From CAZVYN01 sp964631125 (lineage in GTDB: Bacteria; Eisenbacteria; RBG-16-71-46; CAIMUX01): a stretch of 31,318 nucleotides of DNA. The position numbers and the translations under genes were made by a program. Positions 24,064 through 31,235 of this stretch are shown here, piece after piece. A model generated the notes under the pieces. That model was not told where the DNA came from. It worked only from the letters and a program-made list of their open reading frames with translations, and made no database searches. The DNA lies in assembly GCA_964631125.1 (NCBI GenBank), contig CAZVYN010000052.1, positions 1-31,318 on the forward strand, in the 5' to 3' direction. Each line of letters opens with the position of its first letter. Position 1 is the first letter of the stretch.

Positions 24064-24579
24064 CTACTCGCCCAACGCCCGTTCCTCGGCGCGAATCCGC
24101 ACCGCCAGCGCCCAGAAATTGAGGGCGGAGATCCCGAGGGCGGTGCGCCACGCGCCGAAGAGCAGCGCCGCGCACATCAACTCGACCACCACGGCGACGT
24201 AGTTCGGGTGTCGCAGGAATCGGTAGGGGCCGCTCCGAACCAGCGCCTCCCCCGGCAGGACCCAGATGCGCGTGCTCCAGCGATCACCGAGCGTCCGCAC
24301 GGCCCAGTACCGCAGCCCTTGCGCACCGAGCCAGAGGGCGAGCCAGAGCGGCCAGAGTCCGGACGGCCGCGCTCCAAGCCCGATCACTTCCGCCACGAGA
24401 GCGACCGGAAACAACGCGTGGACGGCGACCAAGAGCGAATAGTGGCGCGCGCCGAACTCGCGGGCGCCTCTGGCGCGGAGCCGGCCGGAGTTGCGCGCCG
24501 AGAGCGCGAGTTCCGCGCCCCGTTGGATCAAGAGCACCGCGACGAACAGCCCGAGCGTCCACAACGGTCGACCGCTCAA
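24064..24579 (-). CDS. ICMT-family membrane methyltransferase next to type III PKS
   Basis: A 171-residue protein with four or five hydrophobic helices and the C-terminal signature GEALVRSGPYRFLRHPNYVAVVVEL, the SAM-binding RHPxY motif of isoprenylcysteine carboxyl methyltransferases and phospholipid methyltransferases. Membrane methyltransferases of this family are encoded beside type III polyketide synthases in other bacteria. They O-methylate alkylpyrones or alkylresorcinols there (BpsB of Bacillus, SrsB of Streptomyces). Here the TTG start at 24579 overlaps the stop of the polyketide synthase gene (TTGA), which supports the same partnership. No ATG is near. The predicted role is methylation of the phenolic or pyrone lipid made by the synthase. 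Confidence 0.88.
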   Translation of the reverse strand: MSGRPLWTLGLFVAVLLIQRGAELALSARNSGRLRARGAREFGARHYSLLVAVHALFPVALVAEVIGLGARPSGLWPLWLALWLGAQGLRYWAVRTLGDRWSTRIWVLPGEALVRSGPYRFLRHPNYVAVVVELMCAALLFGAWRTALGISALNFWALAVRIRAEERALGE

Positions 24580-25676
24580 TCGGCCATCCCTCGCATGAGC
24601 AGGTACTCAGACGCAAACCCCGGTCCCAGCGCCGCCAAGACCGCGCTCTCGCCGACGCCGATGTCCCCCGCGTCCAAGAACCGCTCGAGCACGAAGAGGC
24701 ACGACGGCGACGACATGTTGCCGAACTCCCGCAGCGTCTCGCGCGCGTGATGCAGAGCCGCGGCGGGCAGATCGAGCGCATCTTGGAACGCCCGCAGCAC
24801 CTTGACCCCGCCGGGGTGCACGACAAAGTGGTCGAGCGTTGCGGGCGTCAGCCCCTGTGTCTCCAAGAACTGTGTCAGGTTCGCGAGCGCCTCTCGCTGG
24901 ACCAACTCGGGGATCTCGCGCGAGAACACGACATGCAATCCGTCACCATCCACGGTCCAGCCCATCACATCGACCGAGTTCTCCCACAGCGTGCTCCGTG
25001 ACGCGAGCAGCTCCAGTAGACGTCGGCCGCCCCGGCCGGCGTCCCCCTCGAGCACCGTCACCGCTTCTCCCACCACGATTGCCGCTGCGGCGCCATCCCC
25101 GAAGAGCGACGTGGCAACCAGATTCCGCGCCGACAGATCATTGCGCTGAAACGTCAAACTGCACAGTTCCACCGCCACCAACAGCACCCGCGCCGCTGGA
25201 TCGGCCCGCGCAAAGTCCATCGCGTGCGAGAGCCCGACCGCGCCTCCGGCGCACCCCAACCCCCAGAGCGGCGTCCGGCGACAGTCGCTCCTGAGCCCGA
25301 GCGCGTTCGCGATCCTCACGTCGAGGCTCGGCGTCGCGAGCCCGGTCGATGAGACGAAGACGATGTGATCGACGTCGGTGGGGGAGAGACCGGCCCGCGC
25401 GAGCGCGCCTTGCGCCGCTTCACCGCCCAGGCGGATCGCCTCTCCGATGTAGAGATCGTTCTTCTCGCCGAACGAATGATCCGTCTCGAACCACTCCAGC
25501 GGAACGCAGAGCCGGCGCTGCTCGATCTGCGCGTTGCGGAAGATCTGCAGCTTCGTCGGATCGTCCCGCAGCGCTTCCGCGAACAGACGACCGGCCCACG
25601 CCTCGACTTCCGTCTGCGGCAAGAGATGCGGCGGCGTGGCCGTCGCCAAGGAGATGAGTCGTGGATATCGCGTCAT
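24576..25676 (-). CDS. Type III polyketide synthase (alkylpyrone/alkylresorcinol type)
   Basis: A 366-residue thiolase-fold enzyme. The catalytic triad is in place: Cys142 in LWGLGCAGGAVGLSHAM, His287 in FVVHPGGVKVL and Asn320 in REFGNMSSPSCLFVLE. The N-terminus YPRLISLATATPPHLLPQ and SSTGLATPSLDVRIANALGL are typical of bacterial homologues. It would extend a fatty acyl starter with malonyl-CoA to give an alkylpyrone or alkylresorcinol lipid. The ATG at 25676 fits the family's start; an ATG at 25709 is also in frame. It heads a probable operon with the methyltransferase, the sulfatase-fold enzyme and the spermidine-synthase-like protein. The product cannot be read from sequence. Confidence 0.95.
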   Translation of the reverse strand: MTRYPRLISLATATPPHLLPQTEVEAWAGRLFAEALRDDPTKLQIFRNAQIEQRRLCVPLEWFETDHSFGEKNDLYIGEAIRLGGEAAQGALARAGLSPTDVDHIVFVSSTGLATPSLDVRIANALGLRSDCRRTPLWGLGCAGGAVGLSHAMDFARADPAARVLLVAVELCSLTFQRNDLSARNLVATSLFGDGAAAAIVVGEAVTVLEGDAGRGGRRLLELLASRSTLWENSVDVMGWTVDGDGLHVVFSREIPELVQREALANLTQFLETQGLTPATLDHFVVHPGGVKVLRAFQDALDLPAAALHHARETLREFGNMSSPSCLFVLERFLDAGDIGVGESAVLAALGPGFASEYLLMRGMAD

Positions 25677-25707
25677 AGCAAGTCGATCGACTAAGATTCG
25701 CCCTCCC

Positions 25708-26250
25708 ATGCCCACGATACCCGAGTGTGTCATCCGTCCCCTCGTTCCAAGTGAGCGCTCGGTCCGCCAGGAGGTCCTGCGCTCCCTCCGCCGACTCTCG
25801 TTGCTGGTCCTCGGATCCGCTAGCGCATTGCTCGCGCAGTCGTGCGGAGACGACGAGAAGAAGCCCGATCCGTTCGGAATCGAAGGGCGGTACACGATGC
25901 GAACCGCCGCGGGACAGAAGCTGCCGGCGCTGATCCATGAAGAGACCCTTTCTGGCCCGAGCGGCCCGGTCCATGTGCAGATCGACGCGAACGGAGGCGT
26001 GCTCACCCTGGATGACGGCGGCTACACGCATCAGGTCGATCTCGGCGTCTACGCGGACGGCCAGCCTCAGCCGGGAGACTGGAACGATCGCGGCGTCTAC
26101 GAGGCGATCGGCGACAGCGTCGCGTTCGTCTCGGATCTCTTCGAGACCATCGACTTCAGCGGGAGGCTGGACGGCGCCGACCTGGTGATCACCGCGATCG
26201 TGGTCGGGGACGACGCGGCCGAGCCGGTCAGCTTCCGCTACACGAGATAA
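25708..26250 (+). CDS. Small lipoprotein, function unknown
   Basis: A 180-residue protein beginning with an Arg-rich n-region, then LSLLVLGSASALLAQSC, a lipoprotein signal peptide with Cys at about 46, followed by GDDEKKPDPFGIEGRYTM. The mature part is a small beta-rich domain with GGVLTLDDGGYTHQVDLGVYADG, GVYEAIGDSVAFVSD and DLVITAIVVGDDAAEPVSFRY, resembling lipocalin-like single-domain lipoproteins. The ATG at 25708 lies opposite a possible upstream start of the divergent polyketide synthase gene, so the intergenic region is very short. No good ribosome-binding site is visible. The VWA gene follows about 110 bases later. I do not recognise the family. Confidence 0.7.
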   Translation: MPTIPECVIRPLVPSERSVRQEVLRSLRRLSLLVLGSASALLAQSCGDDEKKPDPFGIEGRYTMRTAAGQKLPALIHEETLSGPSGPVHVQIDANGGVLTLDDGGYTHQVDLGVYADGQPQPGDWNDRGVYEAIGDSVAFVSDLFETIDFSGRLDGADLVITAIVVGDDAAEPVSFRYTR

Positions 26251-26362
26251 CCGCGTCGGGCGGGAACGCCCCGAGAACCAGGCCCAGCTCATGGCCGACA
26301 TCCGGGAGTTGACGGTTCACCACAGGTAGCGAATCGGCCCGAGAAGAGGCAGACTCACCTCG

Positions 26363-27457
26363 ATGCACTACCGCTACGAAAAGTTCGACGACTCGATCCG
26401 CGAGCTGCTGAAGCGCTACGACGACCTCCGGAAGCTCTTCCAGGAGCTGCTCATGCGCACCAACGGCGATGTCGAGGAGGCGATCCGCTTCCTCCGCGCG
26501 CTGCAAGAGCAGGGGTATCTCCCGGGCGATTGGGATCTCGACGAGTTCCTCGCCAAGCTGGAGAACGACGAGATCATCCAGCGCACGCCGCAGGGCCGCG
26601 TCCTCACCGCCAAAGGGGAGAAGGGCCTCCGCGCCTCGAGCCTCGAATCGATCTTCGAGGGCCTTCGCGTGGGCGGAATCGGCGGTCACCCGACGCCACA
26701 TGAAGGACAGGGGGGAAGAGAGCTCCTCCCCGAGCGCCGCCCGTACGAATTCGGCGACGACTTCGGCGCGATCGACTTCCGCGACAGTCTGCTCAACACC
26801 GCGCGCCGCACACACGGCGAAGAGCTCATTCCGCTCGAGCAAGACCTCAGCGTCGCCGAGACCGAAGCGCAGACCTCCTGCGCCACGGTGATCCTGATCG
26901 ACGTCTCGCACAGCATGGTCTTGTATGGAGAGGATCGCATCACGCCCGCCAAGAAAGTGGCGATGGCCCTCTCCGAGTTGATCCTGACGCGTTATCAGAA
27001 GGACGCGCTGGACATCGTCCTCTTCGGCGACGAAGCGCAGCGTGTCGAGGTCAAGGACCTCCCCTACATCGGCGCCGGCCCCTTCCACACCAACACGCAG
27101 GAAGGCCTCCGCTTCGCACGCCGCGTCCTCGAACGCCGCCACCAGTCCAACAAACAGATCTTCCTCATCACCGACGGCAAACCCACCGTGATTCGCCTGG
27201 CCGACGGACAGCTCTACCGCAACGTCGGCGGCCTCGACCCCGTCATCGTCGCCCGCACCCTCGACGAAGCCGTCATGTGCCGCCGCCGCCGCATCCCCAT
27301 CACAACCTTCATGGTCGCCGACGACCCGTACCTCAAGTCGTTCGTCACCCAACTCACCGAGAAGAACCGAGGCCGCGCCTACTTCTCCTCACCGGACGAC
27401 CTCGGCAGCTACCTCATGGTCGACTTCCTCAGAAACCGAAAGAAGCGCGTCCGCTGA
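26363..27457 (+). CDS. VWA-domain protein, likely partner of the MoxR-like ATPase
   Basis: A 364-residue cytoplasmic protein without signal peptide or membrane helix. Residues 1-100 are helical (YEKFDDSIRELLKRYDDLRKLFQELL). The VWA domain runs from about 175 to 350. It has the metal-binding MIDAS motif DVSHS (180-184), a Thr in GPFHTNTQEGL and Asp in LITDGKPT, so metal-dependent protein binding is expected. Its usual genomic partner is the magnesium-chelatase-like ATPase of the type encoded at 17301, about 7.5 kb upstream on the same strand. These pairs remodel or assemble target proteins. Its stop TGA overlaps the next gene (CTGA), so the SGNH hydrolase is coupled to it. Confidence 0.9.
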   Translation: MHYRYEKFDDSIRELLKRYDDLRKLFQELLMRTNGDVEEAIRFLRALQEQGYLPGDWDLDEFLAKLENDEIIQRTPQGRVLTAKGEKGLRASSLESIFEGLRVGGIGGHPTPHEGQGGRELLPERRPYEFGDDFGAIDFRDSLLNTARRTHGEELIPLEQDLSVAETEAQTSCATVILIDVSHSMVLYGEDRITPAKKVAMALSELILTRYQKDALDIVLFGDEAQRVEVKDLPYIGAGPFHTNTQEGLRFARRVLERRHQSNKQIFLITDGKPTVIRLADGQLYRNVGGLDPVIVARTLDEAVMCRRRRIPITTFMVADDPYLKSFVTQLTEKNRGRAYFSSPDDLGSYLMVDFLRNRKKRVR

Positions 27458-28467
27458 TCCGCCGCCGCCTCATCGTGCTGGCCCTCTCGACGCTGCTGTC
27501 CCTCGTAGCAGCCGAACTCCTCATCCGCGCCTTCGACCCCCTCGGCATCTCGTACTACACAGAGATCTCCCGGCACATGGCGTGGACCGAGCCCGATTCG
27601 ACGAAGCTGTGGCGATATCCGGCGAACGCGAGCGGTGTGTTCCAGGGAGTCGAGATCCGCACCAACGAGCTGGGGCTGCGGGAGCGTCCGCTCGATGAAC
27701 TACTCCGACCTCCGCCCGAGCCACGCGTCGACCCGTCGCTGGCCGCTCTGGCCGCTCTGGCCGACTCCGCCGCGACACCCTCTCGCCGCATCCTCTGGAT
27801 CGGCGACTCCGTCGTCTTCGGCTGGGGCGTCGACGTCGAATCCACCTTCGTCCGCCGCCTCGAACGCTTCCTCCCCAACACCCGATGCATCAACGCCGGC
27901 GTGTGCGGGTATGACTCGCAGCAAGAGCTGGCGATGCTGGAGGAACTCCTAGGCACGCCCTCGCTCGAGAGACATCCCCCGGACCTCGTCTGCCTCGTCT
28001 ATATCGGCAACGACATGAACCGGTCCGTTCCGCTCGAGCGCGTTGTGCTCCTTCTGCGCCAGAGCCGGCTCTATCAACTTGTGAGGTATGTTGCTCGGTT
28101 TTCGCGCGGGGATCCGGGGCAACGACGCACGCTCAACACCACAGCGCCTGGGTGGCAGTCTTCGATTCAGTCGGTCCATGCGATGGCGCAGCATTGTCAC
28201 TCGCACACTATCCCGTTCGTCGTCTTCCTTTACGGGATGGACGACTCGGCGGTGCGGAGGGCGCTCTGGACCGACCTTTCCAGCCTCGCCCCCGAATCCA
28301 ACTTCACGCTCGTCGATGTACTTCCCTGGTTCGCGCAACGAGACCTGCGCGACCTCACAAACTCCATCGCGGATGGACACGCGAACGATCGCGGGCACCT
28401 GATACTCGCGGCAGGAATGGCCGAGCGCATCCGAACGATTCGGCTGGCCGACACGGCGCCCCACTAG
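27454..28467 (+). CDS. SGNH/GDSL-like hydrolase with N-terminal anchor
   Basis: A 337-residue protein. The N-terminus MIRRRLIVLALSTLLSLVAAEL has an Arg-rich head and one hydrophobic helix, so it is an anchor or uncleaved signal. The SGNH blocks are RRILWIGDSVVFGWGVD (Ser119), NAGVCGYDSQQE, VYIGNDMNRS and, near the end, SIADGHANDRGHLILAA (Asp307, His309). This is the layout of esterases or acyltransferase-linked SGNH domains that act on acylated surface sugars. The start is a rare CTG overlapping the stop of the VWA gene; a GTG at 27475 is the alternative but would lose the Arg-rich head. A 9-bp repeat lies in the linker before Ser119. Substrate unknown. Confidence 0.8.
   Translation: MIRRRLIVLALSTLLSLVAAELLIRAFDPLGISYYTEISRHMAWTEPDSTKLWRYPANASGVFQGVEIRTNELGLRERPLDELLRPPPEPRVDPSLAALAALADSAATPSRRILWIGDSVVFGWGVDVESTFVRRLERFLPNTRCINAGVCGYDSQQELAMLEELLGTPSLERHPPDLVCLVYIGNDMNRSVPLERVVLLLRQSRLYQLVRYVARFSRGDPGQRRTLNTTAPGWQSSIQSVHAMAQHCHSHTIPFVVFLYGMDDSAVRRALWTDLSSLAPESNFTLVDVLPWFAQRDLRDLTNSIADGHANDRGHLILAAGMAERIRTIRLADTAPH
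27739..27762. repeat. 9-bp repeat in the SGNH hydrolase linker
   Basis: CTGGCC is followed by two copies of GCTCTGGCC. The stretch encodes AALAALAD in the flexible linker between the N-terminal region and the SGNH domain. The nine-base unit keeps the frame. Confidence 0.8.
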
Positions 28468-28472
28468 CCGAG

Positions 28473-28491
28473 GCCCCGCATCCCGAGGGGC
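28473..28491 (+). terminator. Weak hairpin after the SGNH gene
   Basis: GCCCC and GGGGC form a five-base stem with a nine-base loop, starting six bases after the stop. No T tract follows, so termination is uncertain. The rest of the stretch up to the antitoxin-like gene at 28583 holds nothing I recognise. Confidence 0.3.
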
Positions 28492-28582
28492 GCGCACCGA
28501 GCCTTCCAGACAACTCTCGACGCCAACCGTGGTCGCCTGCCACACTTCGCCGCGCCGCTCGCGACTGACCGCGAGGAACGAG

Positions 28583-28786
28583 ATGAGCACTCCGAACACA
28601 GGCCCGAGGAAGATCCGGCCGACCCATCCAGGCGAGATGCTTCGGGAGGATTTCCTGCCGGACTACGGGCTCTCGGTCACCGGTCTCGCCGGGCCGTTGG
28701 GCGTTTCGCGGCAGACCATGAACGAGTTGAGCGGCGAGCGCGATGCGCCGGCCGGCCGCGAACTCGTTTCAAAACGAGTTCGGTGA
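28583..28786 (+). CDS. Truncated HigA-type antitoxin (XRE helix-turn-helix)
   Basis: Sixty-seven residues. KIRPTHPGEMLREDFLPDYG followed by LSVTGLAGPLGVSRQTMNEL and SGERDA is the unmistakable N-terminal two thirds of HigA/VapI-type antitoxins, including the recognition helix GVSRQTMNEL. Full-length members run to about 95-105 residues, with a TADTALRLARYFG and EFWLNLQ part. Here that part is missing, and the frame ends in AGRELVSKRVR encoded by the palindromic element at 28755. AGGA stands six bases before the ATG. No HigB toxin gene is visible on either side, so it is an orphan fragment. Whether it still binds DNA is doubtful. Confidence 0.75.
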   Translation: MSTPNTGPRKIRPTHPGEMLREDFLPDYGLSVTGLAGPLGVSRQTMNELSGERDAPAGRELVSKRVR

Positions 28787-28787
28787 C
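28755..28787. repeat. 33-bp palindromic element, copy A
   Basis: The core AACTCGTTTCAAAACGAGTT at 28761-28780 is an inverted repeat with 9-base arms and a 2-base centre; in this copy the arms extend to 11 bases (28759-28782). Together with flanking GCCGCG and CGGTGAC it is repeated in direct orientation at 29339, with 28 of 33 positions identical. The element has replaced the end of the antitoxin-like gene. Confidence 0.85.
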
Positions 28788-28976
28788 AACGGGACTGCTG
28801 GGTATCCTTGGCCATCGGAGTGCGGCGAGGTATCCGCGCCAGCAAATCCGCGAACCGCTGGCGCTCCGGAAACCGAGGTAATCCACTCTGTGAATCCGCG
28901 AGATCCCGTCCTCGGCGCAAAAGCAGGCATCGGGGAATCCCAAGATGGACGCGTCATCGCTGCACTCGAGCAGAAT

Positions 28977-29012
28977 CTGTGGTCGCTGTGGTCGCTGTGG
29001 TCGCTGTGGTCG
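28977..29012. repeat. Four exact 9-bp tandem repeats in the GNAT remnant
   Basis: CTGTGGTCG occurs four times in a row without a mismatch and encodes LWSLWSLWSLWS. The absence of mismatches points to recent expansion by slippage. Confidence 0.9.
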
Positions 29013-29120
29013 AAGTTCGGCAAAGGGGACGGGTGCGTTCTCCATGAGGAGGACGACGCGACGTGGTTCGAGACTCCGATTGCGACCCTTCCCTACAACG
29101 CGGTGATTCGCTTCGTCGCG

Positions 29121-29152
<32 letters not shown>

Positions 29153-29338
29153 TGCCGACCGGCGCGAAGGCCACACGCTCGGAGTGCTGCATTCCACGCC
29201 GGCGGCGAAGAGTCTCTACGAGAAGATCGGATTCCGCCCGGTGGCGCCCTTCCGAGTGTTCGCGCCCCCGCGGCTGTTTCACATGTGACGAGGTGGCGAA
29301 CCGAACCCCACCCTTTATCGCGGTGCACGCCCCGGTCG

Positions 29339-29371
29339 ACCGCCAACTCGTTTTGAAACGAGTTCGATGAC
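29339..29371. repeat. 33-bp palindromic element, copy B
   Basis: The core at 29345-29364 has the same 9-base arms as copy A with centre TG in place of CA, so the two cores are exact reverse complements. The flanks ACCGCC and CGATGAC match copy A in direct orientation. The element ends directly before the GTG start of the ATPase gene, where a ribosome-binding site would be expected; none is visible. Confidence 0.85.
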
Positions 29372-29959
29372 GTGACGCCCGAGACGCGGACCAATTTCTT
29401 CGTCCTGACCGGCGCCTCCGGTTCGGGGAAGTCGTCGATCATTGCGGCGCTGGGGGCGCGCGGCTACTTGTGCGTCGAGGAGATCGGTCGTCAGGTGGTC
29501 AGAGATGAGGTCGCGGCAGGCTCGGACGCGACGCCGTGGCAGAACCGTGAGAAGTTCATGGGGCGGGTGCTGGCGCGATCCGTGGAAGCGTTCGGAGCGA
29601 TCACGGAGCGGGCCTCGCCGGTGTTCTTCGATCGGAGCATCCCGGAGTGCATCGGGAGCGCGTTGGTCGCGGGCGTCGCTCCGGCCGAGCATCGCCTGCG
29701 CGCGACGCGCGAGTATCGCTACAACCGCACGGTCTTCGTGACGTCCCCGTGGCCGGAGATCTACGAAGTCGACGCGGAGCGGCGTCACTCGTTCCAAGAA
29801 GGCGTGGAGTACCACCGGGCGGAGTTGATGGCATACCGAGCGTGCGGGTATGAGCTGCTGGCAGTGCCGAGGGCGCCGGTGGAGGCGCGGGTGGAGTTCA
29901 TCCTCGAGCGGGTGCGAGCGGGCGCCAGCGGGACGAGCGGAGTGGGGCTTCTCCCATGA
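29372..29959 (+). CDS. AAA_28-type P-loop ATPase/kinase-like protein
   Basis: A 195-residue single-domain P-loop protein. NFFVLTGASGSGKSSII holds Walker A (GASGSGKS, about 14-21), and RGYLCVEEIGRQVVRDEV follows as in AAA_28 proteins. SPVFFDRSIPECIG carries the Asp-Arg pair expected near the substrate. YRYNRTVFVTSPWPEIYEVDAERRHSF is the most characteristic block of the family. These proteins look like small-molecule kinases, and their substrates are mostly unknown. The start is a GTG at 29372, directly abutting palindromic element B and without a visible ribosome-binding site; no ATG is in frame nearby. It is complete and intact, unlike the two preceding genes of the block. Confidence 0.88.
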   Translation: MTPETRTNFFVLTGASGSGKSSIIAALGARGYLCVEEIGRQVVRDEVAAGSDATPWQNREKFMGRVLARSVEAFGAITERASPVFFDRSIPECIGSALVAGVAPAEHRLRATREYRYNRTVFVTSPWPEIYEVDAERRHSFQEGVEYHRAELMAYRACGYELLAVPRAPVEARVEFILERVRAGASGTSGVGLLP

Positions 29960-30005
29960 GCTGGAGCAGGGCTCTGCCTCCGCTGGACCTGCGCACACCG
30001 GGACG

Positions 30006-30584
30006 TCAACGTTTGACCGCCGACTGGAAGTAGAAATCGAGCATGGCGGTCAATGGCGCGGGGCTTCCTCGTAGCCGACTTCGCAGCGCCGCTCCTTCCC
30101 AGCAATCCACGAGGAGACTGGCCATGCGCTGCGGGTTCGAATCAGCCGGTACTTCGCCGTTGGACTTGGCTTCCTCCAGACAGACAGCCAGTCGTTTCGC
30201 GATGGCGGCGAAGCACTTCTCGATCCGGAGGCGGAACGTTTCGCTCACGCCGGAGAGCTCTTGGCCGAGGCCGCCCAAGAGACAGCCCAGGTAGCCCTCC
30301 TGGCGGTAACTCTTCTGCGTCATTTCGAAGAAGCGGCGCACCCGCTCCAGCGGGGGGCGCGTCGTGTCGCCGAGACAGGCATCGAGTCCCGCGTGCACGA
30401 GTCGCATGTACTGGTCGACGACCTGGAGCGCGAAGTCCTCCTTGTCCTTGAAGTGGTGATAGAAGGACCCCTTCGGCGCCCCGGTCGCGTCCAGCAGGGC
30501 CTGGATGCCCAGGTCGTGGTAACCGTGCTTCAAGAGCAGGGCTTGACCCGCGTCGAGCAAGTTCTGCTTCGTCGAATGAGTCAA
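30006..30584 (-). CDS. TetR family transcriptional regulator
   Basis: A 192-residue repressor. Residues 1-50 form the TetR helix-turn-helix: TKQNLLDAGQALLLKHGYHDLGIQALLDATGAPKGSFYHHFKDKEDF. The C-terminal ligand domain has GYLGCLLGGLGQELSGVSETFR, a block seen in NemR- and AcuR-like members that often respond to electrophiles or small organic acids. The ligand is not predictable here. A TTG start at 30584 fits the family length; no ATG is available. The gene lies 39 bases after the cupin gene on the same strand. The perfect palindrome in front of the cupin gene is its likely operator, so it would control its own operon. Confidence 0.93.
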   Translation of the reverse strand: MTHSTKQNLLDAGQALLLKHGYHDLGIQALLDATGAPKGSFYHHFKDKEDFALQVVDQYMRLVHAGLDACLGDTTRPPLERVRRFFEMTQKSYRQEGYLGCLLGGLGQELSGVSETFRLRIEKCFAAIAKRLAVCLEEAKSNGEVPADSNPQRMASLLVDCWEGAALRSRLRGSPAPLTAMLDFYFQSAVKR

Positions 30585-30623
30585 CGCGAGCGTCTCGGCT
30601 CGCCGCGCGCGCCTGTCGCCGCC

Positions 30624-31010
30624 TCAGGCGCCGACTTTCTCCCGCATGTGGTCGATGACAACGCTGTGCTCCCGTTGCGGGCTGAACATGATGATCTCGG
30701 CGTCGGCGTCGACTCGGACGTTGTGTCCGGGCGGCCAGTAGAAGAGATCGTTGGGGTGGGCTGTCTCCTCTGCGCCTCTGGCGTCGGTCGTGGTGATCTG
30801 ACCCCGTAGCACATAGCCCCAGTGCGGACACTGGCACAGATTACCCTCGAGACCCTGGAAGAGAGGCGTGGTATCGACGCCGGCGGCGAGCGTGAAGTAC
30901 TCGCCGCTGATTCTCCCGAACCCCGTCGCGTCGCCGAAGTCCATGCGCTGGCGGATAACCGCGCCGGGGATCTCCATCCGGACGTCCACGTCCTCTTTCG
31001 CTACTCGCAT
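30624..31010 (-). CDS. Small cupin-domain protein
   Basis: A 128-residue single-domain cupin. The first cupin motif lies around CQCPHWGYVLRGQITTTDARG (about 60-80), with His at the usual metal position and Glu replaced by Tyr/Val. The second is around HPNDLFYWPPGHNVRVDADAEIIMFSP. Because the set of His/Glu ligands is incomplete, metal binding is uncertain. Similar small proteins annotated as cupins are found beside TetR regulators and may bind or isomerise small ligands. GGAGG lies five to six bases before the ATG. It is the first gene of the operon with the TetR gene and sits directly behind the promoter and operator at 31045-31096. Confidence 0.85.
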   Translation of the reverse strand: MRVAKEDVDVRMEIPGAVIRQRMDFGDATGFGRISGEYFTLAAGVDTTPLFQGLEGNLCQCPHWGYVLRGQITTTDARGAEETAHPNDLFYWPPGHNVRVDADAEIIMFSPQREHSVVIDHMREKVGA

Positions 31011-31044
31011 CTTCCACCTCCGTCGTGAGTTCGTTTCCTGCCGA

Positions 31045-31096
31045 CTAGACCGATCGGTCTAGCTGCGAAGCATACTCCGTGGATGGAGCCGGTCAA
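31045..31096 (-). promoter_or_regulatory. Promoter and TetR operator of the cupin-TetR operon
   Basis: On the minus strand TTGACC (31096-31091) and TATGCT (31074-31069) are 16 bases apart and form a good sigma-70 type promoter. The perfect 18-bp palindrome CTAGACCGATCGGTCTAG at 31045-31062 follows, covering the expected start of transcription. A repressor bound there would block initiation. The palindrome has the usual size and arm pattern of TetR operators, and the TetR gene lies in the operon it would control. Confidence 0.8.
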
Positions 31097-31137
31097 GGGG
31101 GTGATTGCCGTCGGGCGGTGGGCGCCCCGCGACGCGC

Positions 31138-31165
31138 GTCGGGTGTCGGGCGTCGGGCGTCGGGC
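31138..31165. repeat. 7-bp tandem repeat upstream of the cupin operon
   Basis: GTCGGGT and three copies of GTCGGGC lie in a row. No gene is recognisable in 31097-31235, and the unit is not a multiple of three, so this is probably a non-coding minisatellite. Confidence 0.75.
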
Positions 31166-31235
31166 GCGCGGCGTGGCCCCTGTCGTCGCGCGCGACTAGA
31201 CTGAGCCTCGGCCCGAAATCTAGCGTTGGCGGTGG

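Noticed and set aside
26228..27352. A 374-codon open frame antisense to the VWA gene
   Set aside because: Composition is a mirror of the VWA codons, no domain or signal is visible, and the VWA gene on the other strand has intact motifs.
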